From NCBI GenBank assembly GCA_016200085.1, contig JACQFL010000014.1:1-64000 (forward strand): a DNA stretch of 64,000 bases, read 5' to 3'. Position numbers and translations under genes: made by a program. This document shows, piece by piece, positions 58,175 to 64,000 of this stretch. How positions within the stretch are numbered: the first letter of the stretch is position 1; each line of letters opens with the position of its first letter. The DNA is from Candidatus Rokuibacteriota bacterium (GTDB lineage: Bacteria; Methylomirabilota; Methylomirabilia; Rokubacteriales; CSP1-6). The notes beneath the pieces are model-generated. The model saw nothing but the letters and a program-made list of their open reading frames with translations, did no database searches and had not been told where the DNA came from.

Positions 58175-58882
58175 TCAGATCGCGAGCAGCGTGCCCGTCA
58201 CGTGACCGGCCTCCGGCCGGACCAGGAACGCGACGGCGTCGGCCACACTCGCGACGGGGACCCACTGGGTGACATCCGCGTCCGGCATGGCGACGCGGTT
58301 GGCGGGCGTGTCCATCGTGCTCGGCAGCACGGCGTTCGCGGTGACGCCGCCCAGACGCGTCTCCGCCGCGAGCGCCAGCGTGAAGGCGATGACCCCGGCC
58401 TTCGCGGCGGTGTAGGCGATGAAGCCGGGACCGGGCGTGACGACCGCGCGCGAGGCGATGACGACGACACGCCCGAAGCCCGAGGCCAGCATGTGCGGTA
58501 CGACCGCGCGGGTGGCCGTGTACACGCTGGTCAGGTTGAGCCGCAGCATCTGCTCCCAGGTCTCGCGGGCGGTCTCCACGAGGGCGCCGCCGGCGAAGCC
58601 CCCCACGCCCGCGACGAGGACGTCGATCCGGCCGAAGCGGGCGCGCACCCCGTCGACGAAGCGGGCGAGCGCCGCGTCGTCGAGTACGTCGACGGGATCG
58701 AGCATCACGCGCTCGCGTTCGGCGGCGCTCAGCGCGGCGGTCAGGCGCTCGGCCTCGTGGGCCACCGCGTAGGGCACGGCCACCGCCGCGCCGTCGGCGA
58801 CGAGCCGGCGCGTGATCGCCTGGCCCAGCGCTCCCGTGCCGCCGGTGACGACGGCGACCCGCCCCTCGAGCGCGCCGCTCAT
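58175..58882 (-). CDS. Short-chain dehydrogenase/reductase
   Basis: 235 residues with the NAD(P)-binding TGGTGALG, the NNAG-equivalent VAGVGG, a catalytic serine candidate in VIASRAV and the YTAAK catalytic pair. The substrate is not evident. The start overlaps the end of the ParB-like gene by four bases, and the M24-like gene follows, so all three share a transcript. Confidence 0.92.
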   Translation of the reverse strand: MSGALEGRVAVVTGGTGALGQAITRRLVADGAAVAVPYAVAHEAERLTAALSAAERERVMLDPVDVLDDAALARFVDGVRARFGRIDVLVAGVGGFAGGALVETARETWEQMLRLNLTSVYTATRAVVPHMLASGFGRVVVIASRAVVTPGPGFIAYTAAKAGVIAFTLALAAETRLGGVTANAVLPSTMDTPANRVAMPDADVTQWVPVASVADAVAFLVRPEAGHVTGTLLAI

Positions 58883-59790
58883 TCCGCCGAAGCCGGCGCG
58901 CCCATGATGGCCGAGCGCTGGATGTCGTCGTAGCGGACCCTGGACACGTCGAACTCTTCCAGGTTCTCGCGGAGCTTCTTGAACGTCTGCTCGAACGAGG
59001 GCAGGGTCTTGCGCGCGCGCGTCAGCGGCGTGGTGCGCGCGAGCAGGTAGGTCTTCACGTAGGGATGGTTGATGCCGCGCTTCTTCACCTTGGCCACGAC
59101 CGACCCCAGCGCCTCGTCGGTCGCGCGCACCAGCGCCGCCCGCTCCTCGCGCTCCCCGACGCCCTTTCGCAGCGTGGCCTTGAGGAATTTGTCCACGCGG
59201 CGCAGGATCGGCGCGAAGGCGCCGCCGGCGAAGCGCTTGTTCTGCTCGTAGAGCAGGCCGAGGGTGATGAAGTGCGGCGACTCGAGCTGGAAGGCCCACG
59301 TCTCCTCGGTGCTCGACGGCTGCTCTTCGGCCAGTCCGCGGTACATCCGGATCACCTCGAGCGACTTTTCCTTGAGGTTGTGCGCCTTCTCCGTGTTCAG
59401 GGGCAGGATCTGGTAGCCGACCTCGGGCTCGACGACCAGGATGACGGGCACGTAGGCGCCCTTGAGCTTCTCGAGCGCCGTGCGCCGGTGGTTGCCGTTG
59501 GGCGTCCAGTAGACGCCGGGCCGCGGTGAGATGGCCACCAGCGGGTCGATGAAGCGGTCCAGCTTCTTGATCGCCTCGGTCAGGCGCTTGACGTGGGTGG
59601 GCGAGAGATCGCGCTGGTACGGGCTCGCCTCCACGCGGTCGCGCGGCAGGAGGCAGAAGATCTGCCAGTGCTCGCCGACGGGGTCCTGGTACAGGGCCAG
59701 GGGATGCCCGCCGTCGCGCTCGACCTGCTCGGCCAGCGCGACGGCCTCCTTCGACGGGGTCTTCTCGGGGTACGTGACCCAGGTGGTCAT
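58879..59790 (-). CDS. ParB/Srx-like domain protein
   Basis: 303 residues. The N-terminal half has a ParB-like nuclease fold with CLLPRDRVEASPYQRDLSPTHVKRL (split here as LPRDRVEASPYQRD and SPTHVKRLTEAI) and the NGNHRRTALEKL box. The C-terminal half is helical and unlike chromosome-partition ParB; there is no ParA gene nearby. It may bind nucleotides through the ParB box and act as a regulator. It is coupled to the SDR gene. Confidence 0.8.
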   Translation of the reverse strand: MTTWVTYPEKTPSKEAVALAEQVERDGGHPLALYQDPVGEHWQIFCLLPRDRVEASPYQRDLSPTHVKRLTEAIKKLDRFIDPLVAISPRPGVYWTPNGNHRRTALEKLKGAYVPVILVVEPEVGYQILPLNTEKAHNLKEKSLEVIRMYRGLAEEQPSSTEETWAFQLESPHFITLGLLYEQNKRFAGGAFAPILRRVDKFLKATLRKGVGEREERAALVRATDEALGSVVAKVKKRGINHPYVKTYLLARTTPLTRARKTLPSFEQTFKKLRENLEEFDVSRVRYDDIQRSAIMGAPASAE

Positions 59791-59864
59791 GGCTGTCGCC
59801 TCACGCGGCGGCGGCGGCCGAGGCGCCGGCGTGGCGGCGCGAGCGTGACCTTCCCACGTGTCAT
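59787..59864 (-). CDS. Possible 25-residue basic peptide upstream of the ParB-like gene
   Basis: A short frame with a GAGGGG ribosome site eight bases before its ATG; its stop overlaps the start of the ParB-like gene (ATGA), as in coupled leaders. The peptide is very basic (PPRRRLGRRRRVRRQ). It could be a leader peptide setting translation of the next gene or a chance frame in GC-rich DNA. Confidence 0.25.
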   Translation of the reverse strand: MTRGKVTLAPPRRRLGRRRRVRRQP

Positions 59865-59968
59865 GTGGTCAGCCCCTCATCGGAATGACGTGTCGAGGCG
59901 TTGGGCGCGAGAAACGCGCGTCACAGTAGCACGGCGCGCGGACGACGGTCCAGGCGCCGCGCCGCGCG

Positions 59969-60580
59969 TCAGGCCGGCGCGGCGACCTTGCGGGCCAGGA
60001 CCATCCACTCCTGGCCCTGGCGCCGGCTCACCGAGCGGAGGGGCACGAAGGCGCGCTCGATCCGGAAGGGCGGCGTGAACAGCCGCGCCACCTCCTCGCG
60101 CCGGACGGGAAACGGCGGACCGGCGCCGTAGGCGCGCACCGGGTAGAAGCAGGCGAGCAGCCAGCCGCCCGGCTTCAGGATGGCGTCCACGACCCGCACG
60201 TACTCGGCGCGCCGCGCCGGATCGATGGCGCAGAAGCACGTGTACTCCCAGAGCCCCTCGAAGGCGTTGGCGTGATCGCGCGCCAGCGTGAAGATGTCGC
60301 GCTGCTCGATCGGCGCCGTCGAGCCCTCCGCGCGGGCCAGCGCGCGCGCCTCGACCACCGCGGCGTCGGAGAAGTCGAAGCCGACCGCGTCGTAGCCGCG
60401 CCGCGCGAGGTACCGGACGTCGTGGGCGCGGCCACAGCCCGGCACGGCCACCCGGCCGCGCGGCGGCGGCGTGCTCTCGACGAAGTCGACCAGCGCCGGG
60501 GTGGGCTGTCCGAGCTCCCAGCCGTCGCCGTGGTGGGCGTACAGGGTGTTCCAGAACTCGGGCGAGCTCACGGTGGCCAT
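59969..60580 (-). CDS. TPMT-like SAM-dependent methyltransferase
   Basis: 203 residues resembling thiopurine S-methyltransferase and related small-molecule methyltransferases: EFWNTLYAHHGDGWELGQPTP, the SAM motif VAVPGCGRAHDVRYLARRG, and WEYTCFCAIDP, LKPGGWLLACFYP. The substrate is unknown. It starts within the end of the HAD gene (13-base overlap) and is last in this group; a 178-bp gap with a short possible peptide frame follows. Confidence 0.88.
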   Translation of the reverse strand: MATVSSPEFWNTLYAHHGDGWELGQPTPALVDFVESTPPPRGRVAVPGCGRAHDVRYLARRGYDAVGFDFSDAAVVEARALARAEGSTAPIEQRDIFTLARDHANAFEGLWEYTCFCAIDPARRAEYVRVVDAILKPGGWLLACFYPVRAYGAGPPFPVRREEVARLFTPPFRIERAFVPLRSVSRRQGQEWMVLARKVAAPA

Positions 60581-61221
60581 GTCAACCCCTCGAAATCGGC
60601 GATCGCGCGCTCGGCCCCGGCGGCGCACAGCTCCTCGACGCTGTGCGCGCTCGCCACCCCGATCACCCGCATGCCCGCGCCACGCGCGGCGGCCACCCCG
60701 ACCGGCGCGTCCTCGAACACCAGGCAGGCGGCCGGCGCCAGCCCGATGCCGGCCGCCGCCTTCACGTACACCTCGGGATCGGGCTTGCCGCGACGGACGT
60801 CCTCGACGGTGACGACGACCTCGAACCAGGCGGCGAGCCCGGCGTCCGCGAGGACCCGCTCCGCGTCGGCGCGGGTGGCGGACGTCGCGACCGCGCGCGG
60901 GACACCCGCCGCGGCGAGGAGCGCCAGGAATTGCCCGATGCCGGCCAGCGCCACGGACCCGCGTCGCGCGAGCCGCGCGTAGTGCTCCTGCTTGATCCGC
61001 GCCAGCCGCCGTGCCTCGTCGGCCTCGAGCGCGCGCCCGAGGACGAGCGGGACCGCTTCGTGCGACGGCCGTCCCACCGTCAGGCGCCAGAAGTCCGGCG
61101 GCGCTTCGGGCGCGCCCACGTCGCGGAGCATGGCCTGCCACGCCTCGCGATGGTGCGCGCCGGAGTCGACGAGGACGCCGTCCATGTCGAAGACGACGCC
61201 GGCGGGAGCGGTCGTGGACAC
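60568..61221 (-). CDS. HAD hydrolase, beta-phosphoglucomutase-like
   Basis: 217 residues of HAD subfamily IA. Motif I is FDMDGVLVDS, motif II lies in AVATSATRAD, and motif III/IV in GKPDPEVYVKAA and VFEDAPVGVAAARGAGM. It is probably a sugar-phosphate phosphatase or mutase. It follows the DUF1054 gene after four bases. Confidence 0.93.
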   Translation of the reverse strand: MSTTAPAGVVFDMDGVLVDSGAHHREAWQAMLRDVGAPEAPPDFWRLTVGRPSHEAVPLVLGRALEADEARRLARIKQEHYARLARRGSVALAGIGQFLALLAAAGVPRAVATSATRADAERVLADAGLAAWFEVVVTVEDVRRGKPDPEVYVKAAAGIGLAPAACLVFEDAPVGVAAARGAGMRVIGVASAHSVEELCAAGAERAIADFEGLTWPP

Positions 61222-61225
61222 CGGC

Positions 61226-61852
61226 TCAGCTCAGACGATAGAGCGGCGCCAGCGCGCGGAAGGTGTCGAGCGCGGCGGCGCGGTACTGCGCGTCCGTCCA
61301 GCGCGCCGCCTCGGCCGCCGGCACGGCGCGGCCGAGGACGACCTGCCCGTCGCGGCGGCGCAGCGCCTCGTCCGCGAGCGCGGCGAGGTCGTCGGGCGTG
61401 AGATCCGAGAGCGCCGCCGACGGGGCCTCGTCGTGCTCGTTCCGGAACCACGCGAGCCCCTTGACGCGCCCGAGCACCGGCGCGACCCTCGGCGCGCTCG
61501 TCTTCCACGCGGCGGCCCACCGCTTCTTGTCGGCGTGCTCGGGCCCGACCTCGAAGAGGAAGCGCACGCAGTTGCGCGAGACGGCCACCTTGAAGTGGCT
61601 GTGCTTCTTGTAGCCGCGCGCGTCGGGCCCGAAGGCCACCCAGGTGTCGTCGGGCGGGTTCACGGTGCGGCGCGCGTGCTTGGCCACGTGGGGGAAGATC
61701 TCCTCGCCCGTCGCGCGCCTGATGCCGGGCGCCAGCCCGTGGCCGATGGCCTCGAGCTTGGGGCGGAGGCGCGCCCGGATCGCGCCCATGCGCGGCTGGA
61801 AGCCCTTCACGTCGAAGACCTTGAAGTCCGCGGTCCCGAAGGCAGAGGCCAT
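61226..61852 (-). CDS. DUF1054 family protein
   Basis: 208 residues, homologous to the YktB/DUF1054 family: FKVFDVKGFQPRMGAIRARL, GEEIFPHVAKHARRTVNPPDDTW (shown in two parts in the family: GEEIFPHVAKHARRT and PPDDTWVAFG) and HFKVAVSRNCVRFLFEVG. No biochemical role is known. It lies three bases after the CocE hydrolase gene and four before the HAD gene. Confidence 0.88.
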   Translation of the reverse strand: MASAFGTADFKVFDVKGFQPRMGAIRARLRPKLEAIGHGLAPGIRRATGEEIFPHVAKHARRTVNPPDDTWVAFGPDARGYKKHSHFKVAVSRNCVRFLFEVGPEHADKKRWAAAWKTSAPRVAPVLGRVKGLAWFRNEHDEAPSAALSDLTPDDLAALADEALRRRDGQVVLGRAVPAAEAARWTDAQYRAAALDTFRALAPLYRLS

Positions 61853-61855
61853 GGC

Positions 61856-63742
61856 TCACCCCTCGATCACGGGCAGGGTCAGGTGGGACGGATGCGCGGC
61901 GTCGTGGTGGATGCGGTTGGTCGCCACCCGGGTGAGGGGGCTCGCCCACAGCGGCTCGCCCGTGTTCGGGTTGACGTCGAAGCGCGGGTAGTTCGACGAC
62001 GACACGTCCAGCCGGATGCGGTGGCCGGCGCCGAAGACGTTCGACGTCGGGTAGAGCGGGAAGGCGACCTCGTGGATCGTCCCCGGCGCGAGCAGCTCCG
62101 CGCGGGGGCCGTGGCGCCAGCGCAGCCGGAGGATCGAGTCCGTGACGTTCATGGCGAACCCATTCGGATAGTCGGCGCTCGGCGGGTAGACATCGACGAG
62201 CTTGACGGTGACGTCGGTGTCGGGCGCGTCGGACGACACCCACAGCCGCACCGTCACCGGCCCGGTCACCTCCTGGTCGCGTCCGAGCGGCTCGGTCTGG
62301 AACACGAGCACGTCGGGCCGCGAGGCCAGGGGCAGCCACGGCGGTGCGCAGCCGAAGAAGCGTGGGTCCTCCCGCTGGTCGAACGCGCCGGCGATGCCGA
62401 TCACGTCGCGCTCGCGCTCCTCGACGGGGATCTCGCCGGCGCCGGCGGGCCGCGGCAACAGGCCGACCAGTGACGACATGTTGCCGCCGATGGTGGGGAC
62501 GGGATGTCGCGGGTCGAAGGGCCAGGCGCTGGAGGCCTCGGCCGCGCGCGGGCGCTCCGGGCGGAGCCCGCCGCCCGGGTGCAGGTGGAAGTCGGTGAAC
62601 CGGGTGCGCGGCAGCGGCCACTGGCGCTCGTCGCGCCAGCCCCCGCCGTGCTCCAGCCGGCCCGCGGCGTTCCGGCGCCCCGAGCCGCCGCCCATGACGA
62701 AGAGCCGCAGCGGCGGCCCCGCGGTCCACGCGGTCTCCATCTCCCGGAGCGCGGCGTCGAAGAAGGCCAGCCGCTCCTCGTTGTGGTCGATGGCCGCGGC
62801 GGCGCCGAAGTCGACGTCGCCCGAGAAGGTCTGGCCGAGCGGCTTGACGCTGTGGATCCAGGGGCCCATCACGCAGCGCACGGGGCCCCGCTTGCGCGCG
62901 CCGAGGCCGGTGAAGTTCTCGAGGGTCGCGCGCGTGTAGGAGTCGTACCAGCCGCTCAGGTGCACTTGCGGGCAGTCGCGGAAGCCGTCCCAGTGGCGCT
63001 CGATGTTGAAGCCGGGCGGCTGCCAGAGCTCGTCGTCGCCGTCGCCGCGGGTCGCGATGTCGAAGGCCCAGGCCTCGTAGGCGGGGATGAGGGCCAGCGG
63101 CGAGGCCCCGCGCTTGAGCGGCATGCGCCCGAGCCACTCGCGCACGTTCACCGACGCCAGCGCGCGCTCGAGCACCGGGTCGGCCTTGGCCTCGTGCGAC
63201 TTGGCGCCCTGCCAGAGCGCCCAGCAGAGCCAGCGCATCTCGAAGGCCCCGTTGTGGCGCAGGCAGGAGGTCCAGGCGTTCGCCCCGGCCTCGTCGACCC
63301 ACATGGCGGCGAGGTGGGGCGGGTTCAGCGCGGCCGCCGTCGACTGCGTCCAGCCGCCGTACGAGAGCCCGAACGTGCCCACCGTGCCGTTGCACCACGG
63401 CTGCGCGGCGATCCACTCGATGCTGTCGTAGCCGTCCTCGGCCTCCTGGCGCAGGAAGCCGAAGGTGCCCTCGGAGCGGTACCGGCCGCGGACGTCCTGC
63501 AGCACGACGGCGTAGCCGCGCTCGGCGTACCAGAGCCCGTTCAGCTCGACGCGATCTCCGTTGTCCTTGGAGTACGGGGTGCGCTCGACGAGCGCGGGCA
63601 CGGGCGCGTCGACGAGGCCGCCGGGCCGGGCGGGCCGCCCGTGGCGCGCCGGCAGGTACACGTCGGCGGCCAGCCGCACGCCGTCGCGCACCGGCACCAT
63701 CACGTTCTTCATGACCACGACGTCGAACTGGGGCTTGGTCAT
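61856..63742 (-). CDS. CocE/NonD family hydrolase (X-Pro dipeptidyl-peptidase-like)
   Basis: 628 residues. The N-terminal alpha/beta hydrolase domain carries the nucleophile serine in GLSYGGW, with a catalytic histidine candidate in PWIHS and DGVRLAADVYLP and RGRYRSEG early in the protein. The C-terminal half is the X-Pro dipeptidyl-peptidase C-terminal beta-jellyroll (PVTVRLWVSSDAPDTDVTVKL, given here up to the repeated TDV). Relatives hydrolyse cocaine-like esters, acylated antibiotics or glutaryl groups; the substrate is open. It begins the transcript that continues with the DUF1054 gene. Confidence 0.92.
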   Translation of the reverse strand: MTKPQFDVVVMKNVMVPVRDGVRLAADVYLPARHGRPARPGGLVDAPVPALVERTPYSKDNGDRVELNGLWYAERGYAVVLQDVRGRYRSEGTFGFLRQEAEDGYDSIEWIAAQPWCNGTVGTFGLSYGGWTQSTAAALNPPHLAAMWVDEAGANAWTSCLRHNGAFEMRWLCWALWQGAKSHEAKADPVLERALASVNVREWLGRMPLKRGASPLALIPAYEAWAFDIATRGDGDDELWQPPGFNIERHWDGFRDCPQVHLSGWYDSYTRATLENFTGLGARKRGPVRCVMGPWIHSVKPLGQTFSGDVDFGAAAAIDHNEERLAFFDAALREMETAWTAGPPLRLFVMGGGSGRRNAAGRLEHGGGWRDERQWPLPRTRFTDFHLHPGGGLRPERPRAAEASSAWPFDPRHPVPTIGGNMSSLVGLLPRPAGAGEIPVEERERDVIGIAGAFDQREDPRFFGCAPPWLPLASRPDVLVFQTEPLGRDQEVTGPVTVRLWVSSDAPDTDVTVKLVDVYPPSADYPNGFAMNVTDSILRLRWRHGPRAELLAPGTIHEVAFPLYPTSNVFGAGHRIRLDVSSSNYPRFDVNPNTGEPLWASPLTRVATNRIHHDAAHPSHLTLPVIEG

Positions 63743-63864
63743 GTGCGTATCAGGATTTCACCGCTCGGCCGGGCGCGCTGCGCGCGCCCACCTCGCACAC
63801 CGCTCGACTCGCAGCGATCGCGGCTGCGCCGCTCCGGCGCTGCTCATCTCGCACTGCCGCTGCC

Positions 63865-64000
63865 TCATAAATCGTCCAGGGGGAAGATGGGACGCCGGAC
63901 GTTCACGAACGTGAAGCGGGCGAGGTTCGACGAGGACAGGCCGGGCGCGTCCACCTCGATGATGGTGTGAACGATCGGCTCGAAGGCCGCGCGGTAGTGG
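63865..64000 (-). CDS. C-terminal end of an M81 (MlrC-like) metallopeptidase, partial
   Basis: Only the last 44 codons lie in the window. The sequence HYRAAFEPIVHTIIEVD...NVRRPIFPLDD matches the end of MlrC/M81-type peptidases, which close with a similar RRPIxPLD. The 5' part is outside the window. The 122-bp gap to the CocE gene holds no recognisable element. Confidence 0.6.
   Translation of the reverse strand, partial: HYRAAFEPIVHTIIEVDAPGLSSSNLARFTFVNVRRPIFPLDDL

Overview
The window is about 70% GC and gene-dense, with many 1-4 base start/stop overlaps. A CydA-like quinol oxidase subunit next to c-type cytochromes, an ethylbenzene-dehydrogenase-like haem protein and an aa3-type oxidase, plus PCP_red-domain proteins and DUF222/HNH genes, points to an uncultured lineage such as Candidatus Rokubacteria/Methylomirabilota. 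That placement is inference from gene content; there is no rRNA in the window. No tRNA, rRNA or CRISPR array was seen, and no stretch over 300 bases lacks a gene or gene remnant.

Positions 1-6805 are a decayed mobile/defence region. It holds the end of an IS21-like element, a truncated hsdS, a pRiA4b ORF-3-like gene, a DUF222/HNH gene split by an IS110-family element, and an hsdR broken by a 10-bp tandem duplication and lacking a start codon. There is no hsdM.

Positions 6806-15586 (minus strand) carry a MaoC-like hydratase and an MFS transporter, then a protein-quality block read in the order ftsH, htrA, dnaJ, clpB.

Positions 15700-28881 (plus strand) form a respiratory supercluster. It starts with a CydA-like membrane subunit without CydB, two c-type cytochromes, a dihaem/EB_dh-type haem protein and a cupredoxin. 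Then come aa3-type oxidase subunits II and I, haem A and haem O synthases, a small membrane protein, a subunit III, a second small membrane protein, a second subunit III, subunit IV, a DUF983 protein and a second cupredoxin. My reading is that quinol electrons pass through the CydA-like/cytochrome c module and cupredoxins to the CuA centre of subunit II.

Positions 28897-33509 hold an overlapping gene set: a USP-USP-PCP_red-zinc ribbon-PCP_red-PCP_red fusion, a radical SAM/SPASM/PCP_red protein, a small membrane protein and an Mrp-like ATPase without its CxxC. This is the best candidate here for an undescribed cofactor or haem-maturation system, and it sits directly after the oxidase genes.

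Positions 33509-46668 hold mixed housekeeping genes: Nudix, lipoprotein, PAC2, M23 peptidase, H1-like protein, squalene/phytoene synthase family, Cas4-like nuclease, ABC transporter without its ATPase, DUF1330, enoyl-CoA hydratase and acetoacetyl-CoA synthetase. Positions 46823-51188 are a histidine kinase, a response regulator and a REC-cyclase. Positions 51160-56466 (minus) are an ECF sigma/anti-sigma operon with DUF3106, DUF1800 and DUF1501 proteins. The rest (minus) holds a repeat protein, an M24 pseudoenzyme candidate, SDR, ParB-like, methyltransferase, HAD, DUF1054 and CocE hydrolase genes and the end of an M81-type peptidase.
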